From: Theristus sp. LFF4_11
Taxonomy: Eukaryota > Nematoda > Chromadorea > Monhysterida > Xyalidae
DNA: 64,000 bases
Assembly (NCBI GenBank): GCA_030248135.1
Contig: JASANC010002569.1
Span: forward strand, 110,692 to 174,691
Direction of reading: 5' to 3'
Positions 31,501 through 41,623 of the stretch are shown here, piece by piece (the stretch's first letter is position 1; each line of letters begins with the position of its first letter). The position numbers and the translations under genes were made by a program. The notes beneath the pieces are model-generated. The model worked only from the letters and a program-made list of their open reading frames with translations. It was not told the DNA's origin and searched no databases.

Positions 31501-34500
31501 TAGGTTTTTTGTCCATTCACGAACGCGCGCGCTGAAGCGCGCTGAAGCGCGCTGACCAGCTTCATCATGAATGAAGAAATGAAGCTGCGTCAGCCGCTGC
31601 GGCTTTTGATGTCCGGACCCCAAATGCCGCAGCGGCTTGTCTGAAAAATGAAACGTATTTGCATAATTTCTGCGCTTTCCATTGTGATAGATGCAGACCA
31701 AAAAGGGAATGAATTTAATTGTGTAAAATTAAATTAATTGAGGAATACAGTAAGTTTTATTGTGCTGCGTTTGTGACAGAAACCAACAGATAAAAAGGAT
31801 AAAAACAACTGGGCTAAGACGGGTTTCGAACTTTGGCCTCTGTGCTGACAGGCACAACATGTTACCACTGCACTATAGTAGTTCACAGGCGGGAAGCTCT
31901 CTAGGTGTTTGTTCATTAAATGTCGTTCAGTTTTATCGTTTTGTACGGTTGTCTGTGTTGTCTCCGTACGTGCTGTTTAGTACACACTTATACCGCTTCG
32001 ATACGTTGTTTTTGCCGTTTCAGTGAATGTTTTGATCTTTTGATTTGTGCAACATTCACTAATCATGTGCTGCCGTTGATGAAATTTTTTTTTTGCAATG
32101 CTCTACACCGTGGCAACGCTAAAAAAGGAAAAAGGTTTCACGCCAAACCGCAGTTGAAGAAAACAATTACTTCACATCACGTTGTGGGGTACCGATGTGC
32201 GCAGCCCTCAAAATCGGTGTGCAGGCCGCAAGAAATTTATGCGGCGGCACTGTTTCGACACCGGTTTGAGGGCTGTGCACCACTTTGAGGGCTGTGCACC
32301 ATTTTGAGGGCTGTGCACCACTTTGAAGGCTGTGCACCACTTTGAAGGCTGTGCACCACTTTGAGGGCTGTGCACCACTTTGAGGGCTGTGCACCACTTT
32401 GAGGGCTGTGCACCACTTTGAAGGCTGTGCACCACTTTGAAGGCTGTGCACCACTTTGAGGGCTGTGCACCACTTTGAAGGCTGTGCACCACTTTGAGGG
32501 CTGTGCACCACTTTGAAGGCTGTGCACCACTTTGAAGGCTGTGCACCACTTTGAGGGCTGTGCACCACTTTGAAGGCTGTGTACCACTTTGAAGGCTGTG
32601 CACCACTTTGAGGGCTGTGCACCACTTTGAAGGCTGTGCACCACTTTGAGGGCTGTGCACCACTTTGAGGGCTGTGCACCACTTTGAGGGCTGTGCACCA
32701 CTTTGAAGGCTGTGCACCACTTTGAGGGCTGTGCACCACTTTGAGGGCTGTGCACCACTTTGAAGGCTGTGCACCACTTTGAGGGCTGTGCACCACTTTG
32801 AAGGCTGTGCACCACTTTGAGGGCTGTGCACCACTTTGAAGGCTGTGCACCACTTTGAGGGCTGTGCACCACTTTGAGGGCTGTGCACCACTTTGAAGGC
32901 TGTGCACCACTTTGAGGGCTGTGCACCACTTTGAAGGCTGTGCACCACTTTGAGGGCTGTGCACCACTTTGAAGGCTGTGCACCACTTTGAGGGCTGTGC
33001 ACCACTTTGAAGGCTGTGCACCACTTTGAGGGCTGTGCACCACTTTGAAGGCTGTGCACCACTTTGAGGGCTGTGCACCACTTTGAAGGCTGTGCACCAC
33101 TTTGAAGGCTGTGCACCACTTTGAGGGCTGTGCACCACTTTGAAGGCTGTGCACCACTTTGAAGGCTGTGCACCACTTTGAGGGCTGTGCACCACTTTGA
33201 AGGCTGTGCACCACTTTGAAGGCTGTGCACCACTTTGAGGGCTGTGCACCACTTTGAAGGCTGTGCACCACTTTGAAGGCTGTGCACCACTTTGAGGGCT
33301 GTGCACCACTTTGAAGGCTGTGCACCACTTTGAAGGCTGTGCACCACTTTGAAGGCTGTGCACCACTTTGAGGGCTGTGCACCACTTTGAAGGCTGTGCA
33401 CCACTTTGAGGGCTGTGCACCACTTTGAGGGCTGTGCACCACTTTGAGGGCTGTGCACCACTTTGAAGGCTGTGCACCACTTTGAGGGCTGTGCACCACT
33501 TTGAGGGCTGTGCACCACTTTGAAGGCTGTGCACCACTTTGAGGGCTGTGCACCACTTTGAGGGCTGTGCACCACTTTGAAGGCTGTCCACCACTTTGAG
33601 GGCTGTGCACCATTTTGAGGGCTGTGCACCACTTTGAAGGCTGTGCACCACTTTGAGGGCTGTGCACCACTTTGAAGGCTGTGCACCACTTTGAAGGCTG
33701 TGCACCACTTTGAGGGCTGTGCACCACTTTGAAGGCTGTGCACCACTTTGAGGGCTGTGCACCACTTTGAGGGCTGTGCACCATTTTGAGGGCTGTGCAC
33801 CACTTTGAAGGCTGTGCACCACTTTGAGGGCTGTGCACCACTTTGAAGGCTGTGCACCACTTTGAAGGCTGTGCACCACTTTGAGGGCTGTGCACCATTT
33901 TGAGGGCTGTGCACCACTTTGAAGGCTGTGCACCACTTTGAGGGCTGTGCACCACTTTGAAGGCTGTGCACCACTTTGAAGGCTGTGCACCACTTTGAGG
34001 GCTGTGCACCACTTTGAAGGCTGTGCACCACTTTGAGGGCTGTGCACCACTTTGAGGGCTGTGCACCACTTTGAAGGCTGTCCACCACTTTGAGGGCTGT
34101 GCACCACTTTGAAGGCTGTGCACCACTTTGAGGGCTGTGCACACAATTTTGAGGGCTGTGCACCACTTTGAAGGCTGTGCACCACTTTGAGGGCTGTGCA
34201 CCACTTTGAAGGCTGTGCACCACTTTGAAGGCTGTGCACCACTTTGAGGGCTGTGCACCATTTTGAGGGCTGTGCACCACTTTGAAGGCTGTGCACCACT
34301 TTGAGGGCTGTGCACCACTTTGAAGGCTGTGCACCACTTTGAAGGCTGTGCACCACTTTGAGGGCTGTGCACCACTTTGAAGGCTGTGCACCACTTTGAG
34401 GGCTGTGCACCACTTTGAAGGCTGTGCACCACTTTGAAGGCTGTGCACCACTTTGAGGGCTGTGCACCATTTTGAGGGCTGTGCACCACTTTGAAGGCTG

Positions 34501-37500
34501 TGCACCACTTTGAGGGCTGTGCACCACTTTGAAGGCTGTGCACCACTTTGAAGGCTGTGCACCACTTTGAGGGCTGTGCACCACTTTGAAGGCTGTGCAC
34601 CACTTTGAGGGCTGTGCACCATTTTGAGGACTATGCACCATTTGCAAGCAACGTGCAAGCAAATTGCATCCTAGAATGTTCAGTCAAAATGCAGAAATCG
34701 TACAAAATTGTTCATAAAAAACTGTATTTTGCGGTGTAGCTTTCATTTTTCTTCACTTCGAAAGTCCATTTCACAATTTTTCAATAAATATGCGCCTAAG
34801 ATCAGAAAACTTTTGGTGTGAAACCATAAAAACAGCACAAAAAAGCGTCAGTTTTTGCTTTGTGGGCTGCGGACTGACACCGCGAGGGCTGGACACGCTT
34901 ACCGGGCGAAACCGCAAAAACAGTGTCCAGCCCTCGCGGTGTCAGTCCGCAGCCCACAAAGCAAAAACTGACGTATAACATCGTTTTTACGCATTTATGC
35001 GTGGCCACAAGCCAACCCAAGTACAAAAACGCATTCTGAATGAATTTGGCCATTTTTGCTGTTTGCAAGGCATCCGGTGTAATGAAGCAAAGCTAGCAAA
35101 GCTTGTTCTTGCGGGCTGCACACCGGTTTTAAGGGCTGCGCAAATCAGTACCCCACACCGTCGCACGGGTACAGTTCACATAAATTTCACATAAATTTCT
35201 TGCACTACTTTTCTGCTTTGTTGAGTATTCGTATTCTCACTGTCACACTTATTTTGAGACTAATTACGCTATACAATACTGTTCAGAATCTGTCAGAAAA
35301 GTACTAAATGATTTAACAAAAAAGTCTTGCAACATTTGTGAAAGATTGTCACTGACAGCAACAATCAGCGATTTTGCACACACAAATTTGATGTCCGGAC
35401 ATCAAATGCCGCAGCGGCTGACGCAGCTTCATTTCATCATTCATGATAGCGCACTTCAGCGCGCGCGTTCGTGAATGGGCAAAAAACCTAAAAAGCCGCA
35501 GCGGCTGACGCAGCTTCATTTCTTCATTCACGATGAAGCTGGTCAGCGCGCTTCAGCGCGCGCGTCCGTGAATGCGCATGTGCTCCAAAACTGAAGCGCG
35601 CTGACGCACGCTGAAGCGCGCTGTTTTTTTTGCTTCGTGAATGTGTAGCAAAGTGAAGCGCGTCAGCGCGCTTCAACCTCCATGAATGGCGCTTAAGGCT
35701 TCGCAACCCTTTTATCAAGGAAAAATCGTCAACATAATCTGTCACAAGGGTACAATATTAGCAGTTATACGGAATGACCGAGTAAACATGGCAGCTTTTT
35801 TCAGGGTGCAAGGAGCGCGCGAAATTTGAATGAAAGAAAACAGACGTTCAGAATCCAACATGTGTGCCAAATTTGACGTTTTTTTAGACCAATGGATTCT
35901 TCGTGTCATTATGTTCATTCTTGCTCCCTTGAACACATGATTAGGAGTTACAGTATGTTGGCATTTTTGAAAAAGACAACTCCTAGTCTGCGACGGATCC
36001 CGCCTTGACGGGCTGCCTTATTTATTAGGCCATACTGTACCAGTGACAAAGATGCAACCCCTTTCCAGTGGCAAAGTTGACCAAGAACTCTACAGAACTG
36101 CTGCCAGCTTTCAGGAACGCGCGTGTAAATATGCATTACACAAATGTATATGTTTTAGACATACACATGTCAGCTGTCATGTCATGTGAGCATTATAAGA
36201 AAAGTAAACAATGTAATTAAAAAAGATTTCTATTGGAAAAATATAAAACATAAAACGAAATAACAGCATGCATCATAACAAGCGTGTGGTTGCGCAAACC
36301 CGGTATACAAAATGAGTGTAAACCCAGGCGTGGGAAAGTGTGCGGGTTTATAGATGACCATTGACCTTTCACAATGGTTCCGACAAAAAAATCAGGTAAG
36401 CACAATACAATACACACCGCACATGTGCGTGGAGCTGCAAACGGGCGTGGTGCCACTGCAGTCGGTGTTCGAACTGCACACGGTCGCCGCAGACGCAGGA
36501 GACAAATCTGCGTTACGGTTTTCTCTTTGTTTCACAAAAGTTTTACGCAGTTATCTTTCTTTCCATCCGCTGTGACAGAATCTCGAAAGCGGCAAAATCA
36601 ATTGATTTTGTTGCAATGACCAACGATCCATCACTTACAACATTGATTCGAGTTTGCATTGCAGTTCGGCGTGCTGGTGCCGGCGCAGTGCGAGTCGGCC
36701 GAGCATTGCACTGCATGATTATGAAAATCGATAATTGAAAATACAGTGGCGGCCAAAAGTGTTGGAACGCTGCGCGCATGTGTGCGCGTGTGTTGCGCAT
36801 GTGTATCATCAGCCTTACAAACGCTATTATAAGAATCCCATGCTAATTTTTTTTTGTTTTTATGATTACTGAGTGTATCTAGTACACTATCCGCAGGGTT
36901 TTTTCGCTGAAGCACACATTTATTTGACAGATACCAAACATTACAACACACCTCCATTTGGCAGTAAAACTGTTTCAAAATTATTTGGCAATAAAATATA
37001 GCGGAATAAACAATACAACCCGACTGGAACCCGAAACATGAACGCAATGCACGTCTGTTAGATAATTCAAACACAAACAAACGCTAATACTTCGTAGAAT
37101 AGTTTTATTGCCGATGATTTTGAATCAGTTTTACTGCCAGTCATGTGCAATGGAGGCGTGTTATAATGTTCGGTATTTGTTAAATAAATGTACGCTTCAG
37201 TGAAAAAACCTGCGATTCATGTACTAGATACACTCAGTAGTCTAAAAAACTAAAAAATTAGCATGGGATTCTTTTATAGCGTTTGTACGGCTGATGCAAC
37301 ACACGCGCAATACACAGCACACAGCACACACGCGCGCAGCGTTCCAACACTTTTGGCCGCCACTGTACATTTGTATGTCAAAGAAACTCGTCAAAAGAGC
37401 AAAGGAATCGTGGTATTTGAAAAAAAAGTTGTATTGATTCATACAACTGTGAGAAAACCTCTTGATGAAAAATGTTTTTTTTCTGTTGAGCTCACTCACC

Positions 37501-40500
37501 ACACTTTGCGGTGACGGTGTTGCAAATTGCGGTCGGCGCAGTGCAGTCGGTGTCGGCCGCACATTGCACTGAAATTGCAACAAAATACTGTGGTGGTTTG
37601 CATCGATTGAAAAAGCAAAATGCAACCGGAAGAAAGTGGCCGAACACTTTCGTTTAGAAGAAAGGCACATACTGGGAACAAGAAAGAAAAAGTAAATACT
37701 CGGTGTTTTTTTGACAAAATTCAAGTCATCAATCCCATTGTTATTTTTCAATAAACACTTCTTTATTTCATTTTTCGTTAACTTTGTTTAGATGTTGCAA
37801 CTTCAGGCTTTGTTCATCCACTCTTACCACAAACGTGCGTGTTCGTGTTGCACACGGGCGTCGCAGTCAACGCAGCACAGTCGGCGTTCGCCAAACATTG
37901 AACTGCAACAAACAGCAAATAGTCTTGAAAGTTCGTTACAGTTTACAGTTCAACTGTAGTCGCGTACCACATCCGTATGTAGCGGTGTTGCATTTCGGTG
38001 TTGCTGCGATCGCGGCGCAATGCGTATCCGATGAGCATGCAACTGAAATTAGAAGGCATTTACATTGGAAAAAGAATCGTAATTACAGGACGTTTTTTCA
38101 GTGACAATTTTCATGCTGCTTTTTGGTACAGGACTGGCACGCAACCACCATGAACGGCACGAAAAAAATGTTTTATTTAGTTTATATGGCCCAGTGCCAT
38201 CTATTGTTTTTTCGTGACCCCACTACGTTCGTCACACTTGTTGTTGTTGTTGGGATTTTACGCGATGTTTTTGCCAGGGCGAACCCAGAAAGGCGAACGG
38301 AACGCCGTCAAGTAGGGTGCCCATCGAGTTTTCTTTGTCATTTAGTGCCTATACACCCATCCGGCGGGGCTCGATCCCGGAACGAACAGACAACGAGTCT
38401 AACGCACTACCACCAGGCCACGCTTACCGCAAGTTTTCGTCGTCGTTTTGCAGGCGGGCGTCGGCGCAGCGCAGTTCGCGTCAGCCAAGCAGCCGACTCA
38501 AAAACAAACAACACAAAAAACTTCAAACTTCAATATAGCAAGCATTGTTTTTTTACTTTTTACGTTTTGCTCAGAGGACATGAAAATGATAGAACAATCA
38601 TAAGTATTTTTTTAAAGCATTTCGGAAAAATTCAAATAATCATATCAATGAAAAAAAGCAAACCGCATGTATTTATGGTCGTGTCGCAAACGGAGGTCGG
38701 TGCTGCGCAGTTTGCGTTCGCCGTGCATTGCACTGGAAAACAAAAACTGCACGCTGATTGGCTGCATCAAAAATAGCAAAACAAGAAAAAAACCAGAACT
38801 TCAGTCAGCATCGCGCCAGTTTTGGCTTGGCATCTTGAAAAAAAACAAAAAGAAAACAACTTCTGTGTTTTGTCAACCTGAAAACATTCTGAAATTCACA
38901 GATATTTGCCAATCCGGCGTCAAAAATGACCCTATATACAACTGATCGTATACCGCAAGTGTTTGTGCCGGTGTTGCAGACGGCGGTAGGCGCCGTACAC
39001 GCGGCATCGGCGGTACACGGGACGCACTGGTTGGTGGCGGTGTTGCAGTGCGGTGTGGCGGGCGTCGCAGCACAGTCGGCGTCGGCCAAGCATTGCACTG
39101 CACGAGAAACGTTGTTGCAACGAAAAACAGCCGTTTGAAACGGTCATTCCGAGAACCATGAACCATGGAGAGCAAGTTGATGCCAGCTAATCAGGTTTTT
39201 TTTGAAAAAAACTGAAAAGAATAACGAATATACCGCAAGTGAATGCCGCGGTCAAACATTTCGGCGTGGCAGCGATCGCGGCGCAGTGAGCGTCCGCAGT
39301 ACAACCGACTGAAAAAAACCGGTTTTGTTTCAATCATTCACGTGTTTCTGGCACACACACACTTAATTATTATGAACATTAACTGATTATTTTCACAACA
39401 CTTTCCAACCAACCGCACGCGTTTGTGGCGGTGTTGCACGCCGGCGTCGGCGCAGCGCAATTGGCGTCCAATTCGCAGGCGACTGAAATTTACAAAAAAA
39501 TGCAAAACCATGTCAGCAAAGTTTGTCTTCTGCTTTTATTGGTCATTTTTGCGAAAGATTTCTTTTACCGCAAATGCCTGCCGCCAGTTTACAAACGGCC
39601 GTCGGTGCAGTGCAGTCGGTGTTGGCGAGACAGGCAACTGAAACAAAAAAACAACGATTGTGTGATCGTCTGGAGAGCATTTGAATATTTTGTATCATCT
39701 TACACATGTGATTTCAATGTACGCTGATAAAAAATCAACAAAAAAGTGCAGCATTTCATTGGGCTACATTCAAGCTACAAGCGAAGGATACCTACATGTA
39801 GCTAGACAAAATGCTTGGCCGATACAGAACATCACCAACACTACATTTTACTTCAAAAACAATTACAGTTCGTTGGGCAGCTCAGCCAATAAAACGACTC
39901 TTGTTAGAAGGACAAACAAACTATTCAAAAACGGCTGACAACCAATGGTGAAATGATATCAAAAATTAATAAAAAGGAAAAAAGGCTCACCGCATTGATT
40001 GGTGGCAGTGTTGCATTTTGTGTTTGGTGCGGTCGTGCAGTCAGCATCCAGCAGACAAGCCACTGCAAACAAAAAAAATAGATTCATAAAAAATTAGATT
40101 TATAAAAACGACAAATTCATAAACTTGCTCGCGATTTTCAAAACAGAGTACAGTTTAGGACGCTCTTGTAAAAAATCGGTTTCCTCTTTAGTCAAAAAAT
40201 GGGGCACTTGGGAAACGTTGTTTGCACATGGTTCCTAATCGCGGAACCTAACATTGATCGGTTTCTCTTCGACTGTGGATTTCGAAAGTTTCAAAGATGG
40301 GCGCACTTTTGAGTCAATGTATTTTCGAACGACAAAGGAGCCCAAAAACAGCAATCATAAAGCGAACAACATTGAAAACGTGTCAACGGTATAAACTAAC
40401 CGCATTTTCCGGACATTGTGTTGCATTTCAGCGTGGCCGGAAACGTTGCACAATGCGTCGCCGTTGTACATTGAACTGGAGTAATAAGAGCAGAGTTCTT

Positions 40501-41623
40501 ATCAAATGTTTGAAATGTGAACACTTACAGATTGTACAGGGTGTAATCAAAAATCGTCAAAAAAGTACACGGCTGATAGTCAGAACTGAAGGGAGCTGAA
40601 ACTAGCAGGTGTGAAAGAAATACAGTTGCCATTTGTTGCGTTAACATTTCAGCTGGTCAAACGCTGTTAACCACAGTGTAGCAGACAATTCAAACCTACA
40701 AAGCGTCCCGTTGGGCGGGGGGGGGTGCCTGCGCAAGTTCAAACTAAACACTCCACAATCGACCAACTAACCGCACATCAGCGCTGGCACGTTGCACACT
40801 TTGTCCACGGCCTGTGCCGCACACTCGGTTCCAGCAGCAGTGCATGCGACAGCTGAAACGGTCTGATTGTTGTGCAGTGCCAGTCATTATTGTTGTTGTT
40901 GTTGTTGTTGTTGTTGGGATTTTTAGGGCTAACCCAGAGAAACGTACAGAACGCGATTGAGTAGGGCGTCCATCGAGTTTTCTTTGTCATTAAGTGCCTA
41001 TCCCTCGGCGGGGGGCTCGATCCTTCGAGCGCACAGACAATAGTCTAACGCACTACCACCAGGCCACGAGGGTGACAAATTATTAGTAATGTCGCATCTG
41101 AGTGCCATATCGAGCTTTTGAGTAGTGTCGTCCCGCACAAAGTACATATAGGAGGGGCGGGATTTAGGTGTGCACACATGAATGCAGAAAAGCTTGTGAG
41201 AGCCGCTGAGCTCCACAACTATCTCGCAAGAAAAAATAAAAAAATAATAAGCGCGCGCGCACGGCCCAGCCGATCAAATACACAGGGCTGCAATGGGGCT
41301 ACACAGAGCTCGATCAAATTGCGACACTAATTGTGACTGGCACTGTACAAAAAGCCAAAACAGGTGAAGTTAGCTAGCGTGTTGTGTGTCAAATATGTTG
41401 CGCTTTTACGTTAGAAAATGTTAAGTAACGTCACTGTTTACGAGCAATTTGACTGATCGCACAATAGTAAACGTATTTGAACGCGGATTGGCTGCTGCGA
41501 TGAGCCATTTGAATGAATGGATTCCATCAACTCTGCCTTATTCGACTGTCACTTACCGTCAACCACGTCAACGTGGAACACTGTGGTGCAGATGAGCAAC
41601 ACGTAGAACAGATGTGTCGACAT
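27373..41623 (-). CDS. Secreted cysteine-module protein with C-terminal Hint domain (copy B)
   Basis: Predicted secreted, self-processing hedgehog-related (Hog) protein of 632 residues. Exons read from high to low coordinates: 41623–41557, 40852–40772, 40475–40401, 40062–39991, 39637–39569, 39482–39414, 39308–39234, 39097–38954, 38732–38664, 38496–38428, 38042–37968, 37902–37828, 37568–37500, 36710–36639, 36507–36418, 30694–30620, 28599–28481, 28195–27899, 27609–27373. All joints follow GT/AG and keep one frame. Residues 1–22 are a signal peptide, then 16 four-Cys modules, then Hint from Cys430. The exon sizes and phases mirror those of the paralogue at 43.1–50.1 kb. The 5.7-kb intron after 36418 holds a satellite-bearing foldback element, and the next intron a hAT insertion. 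No transcript evidence is available; the 5' UTR and poly(A) site are unknown. Confidence 0.87.
27720..27862 (-). repeat. tRNA-like or tRNA-derived sequence
   Basis: On the minus strand the sequence GGGCGCCTCCATGGCTCAG, then TGGAAAGC, resembles a box A, and GGTACCGGGTTCGACCCC a box B. The acceptor and anticodon stems do not pair cleanly, so it is more likely a tRNA-derived SINE or pseudogene than a working tRNA. It lies in the last intron of copy B. Confidence 0.45.
28689..30429. mobile_element. Non-autonomous hAT-like transposon
   Basis: 1,741 bp with inverted ends TAGAGATGT (left) and ACATCTCTA (right), flanked by exact 8-bp direct repeats GTCCCACC at 28681–28688 and 30430–30437. An 8-bp target duplication and TAGAGATG-type ends are characteristic of the hAT superfamily. 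The inside is A/T-rich, with long A and T runs at both ends and AGGGTTAGGG-like words in opposite orientation near 28780 and 29775. No transposase frame is visible. It sits in the copy B intron before the first Hint exon. Confidence 0.88.
30620..30694 (-). CDS. Last cysteine-module exon of copy B
   Basis: 75-bp phase-1 exon between TTTGCAG and GCT|GTAAGTTC. It encodes AACTSSAQCSS, then HPFCLSNGQC. It matches the 75-bp exon 45163–45089 of the paralogue (TECNDKDSTHPFCLSDGQC) closely, which links the distant module array to the Hint exons across two transposon-filled introns. Confidence 0.85.
30695..31397. other. Intron sequence, nothing recognised
   Basis: Part of the large intron of copy B between 36418 and 30694. 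No open frame with protein-like character and no repeat recognised. Confidence 0.5.
31797..31880 (-). repeat. tRNA-Asp-like sequence
   Basis: The minus strand reads TATAGTGCAGTGGTAACATG, then TGTGCCTGTCAGCACA (a stem with loop CTGTCAG, anticodon GTC) and AAGTTCGAAACCC. The T stem and acceptor stem are poor, so I call it a degenerate tRNA-Asp-like sequence or SINE head. Confidence 0.4.
32262..34640 (-). repeat. 19-bp satellite array, about 125 copies
   Basis: Head-to-tail repeats of GTGCACCACTTTGAGGGCT. The main variants are TTTGAGGG (A) and TTTGAAGG (B), plus a rarer CCATTTTGAGGG (C). A and B alternate as AB dimers around 32.8–33.0 kb and as ABB trimers at about 33060–33350, so 38- and 57-bp higher-order units exist. 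One insertion is visible near 34138. All three minus-strand frames stay open across it because the monomer has no stop in any frame; these frames are not genes. Confidence 0.97.
34846..34973. repeat. Perfect 51-bp-arm hairpin
   Basis: The left arm 34846–34896 (beginning CGTCAGTTTTTGCTTTG and ending GAGGGCTGGACAC) is the exact reverse complement of 34923–34973, with a 26-bp loop. Perfect arms suggest recent formation or strong homogenisation. Non-coding. Confidence 0.9.
35764..36038 (+). mobile_element. MITE, TACRGTATGGCCGA family, copy 2
   Basis: Begins TACGGAATGACCGAGTAAAC and ends GGCCATACTGTAC. Shares GGTGCAAGGAGCGCGCGAAA and CTCCTAGTCTGCGAC with the copies at 0.64 and 44.43 kb. It lies just outside the composite foldback element. 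Confidence 0.8.
36418..40852 (-). CDS. Cysteine-module array of copy B (14 exons)
   Basis: Fourteen exons from 40852 down to 36418 encode modules of the form C-x-x-[DN]-x-x-C-[AT]...P-x-C-[ND]-T-x-T-x-x-C-[GV], for example VGCTADAHCAA, then TPKCLTAAFTC. Nearly all start after AG with two bases completing a Val codon and end TGC G|GT, so they are symmetric phase-1 exons of 69, 72 or 75 bp. The exon 39097–38954 is 144 bp and carries two modules joined by CVPC. The first (81 bp) and last (90 bp) differ in type and match their counterparts in the other gene. Four Cys per module suggests two disulfides each. The domain family is not recognised. Confidence 0.87.
36744..37365. mobile_element. Tc1/mariner-like MITE with long inverted repeats
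   Basis: 622 bp, starting CAGTGGCGGCCAAAAGTG and ending CTTTTGGCCGCCACTG, flanked by TA on both sides (36742–36743 and 37366–37367). The inverted arms extend about 260 bp inward (for example TTACAAACGCTATTATAAG against CTTTTATAGCGTTTGTACG). The TA duplication and GGCCAAAAGTGTTGGAAC ends are typical of Tc1/mariner. No transposase. It lies in the intron between copy B exons 37568–37500 and 36710–36639. Confidence 0.85.
38238..38426 (-). repeat. SINE family 2, copy 1
   Basis: The minus strand begins GTGGCCTGGTGGTAGTGCG (box A-like), continues with GGGATCGAGCCCCG (box B-like) and ends in a CCCAACAACAACAACAAG tail. The same unit occurs at 40.9 and 63.0 kb. Its 5' end touches the donor of the copy B exon 38496–38428 (GTAAGCGTGG), so part of the splice-site context is SINE sequence. 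Confidence 0.8.
40886..41072 (-). repeat. SINE family 2, copy 2
   Basis: Same unit as 38238–38426: box A-like GTGGCCTGGTGGTAGTGCG, box B-like GGATCGAGCCCC, then CTCGATGGACGCCCTAC and a (CAA)n tail of about nine units. It lies in the first intron of copy B. Confidence 0.8.
41557..41623 (-). CDS. Signal-peptide exon of copy B
   Basis: ATG at 41623 (minus strand) opens MSTHLFYVLLICTTVF, then HVDVVD, ending G|GTAAGT in phase 1. It has a hydrophobic core and small residues near the end. It matches the 64-bp first exon of copy A in size, phase and the MST start, which supports the start choice. Confidence 0.8.

Larger units (their letters stand above)
32183..35160. mobile_element. Inner inverted-repeat unit enclosing the satellite
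   Basis: The left end TGTGGGGTACCGATGTGCGC, followed by AGCCCTCAAAATCGGTGTG and CAGGCCGCAAGAA, is repeated in reverse complement at about 35106–35160 with few changes. The arms are about 50 bp. Between them are the 19-bp satellite, a 51-bp perfect-arm hairpin at 34846–34973 and some unique sequence. The target duplication is not clear. Confidence 0.65.
31398..35697. mobile_element. 4.3-kb composite foldback element
   Basis: The ends read CTAAAGGCCCATTCATG and CATGAATGGCGCTTAAG, the same type as the small palindromic MITEs in this window. Just inside are long GC-rich inverted arms built from CGCGCTGAAGCGCGCTGA and GAAGCTGCGTCAGCCGCTGC (about 31410–31645 and 35385–35690); the left arm has two tandem copies of a unit of about 114 bp. 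The centre holds a second inverted-repeat unit with the 19-bp satellite. No transposase seen. It lies in the 5.7-kb intron of copy B. Whether it moved as one unit is inference. Confidence 0.6.

Noticed and set aside
32167..34662. Three long overlapping minus-strand frames of about 790–830 codons with a 19-residue repeat
   Set aside because: They are the same 19-bp satellite read in three frames. A 19-bp unit without stops stays open in every frame and gives a 19-residue repeat. No start context, splice signal or non-repeat domain.
31385..35700. CRISPR-like or prokaryotic repeat array
   Set aside because: The repeats are contiguous 19-mers without spacers in a spliced animal genome; it is a satellite.
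36217..36456. 79-codon frame continuing past copy B exon 36507–36418
   Set aside because: It is read-through of the module exon in another frame into the intron. The donor G|GTGTGT and the match to the 90-bp paralogous exon define the true end.
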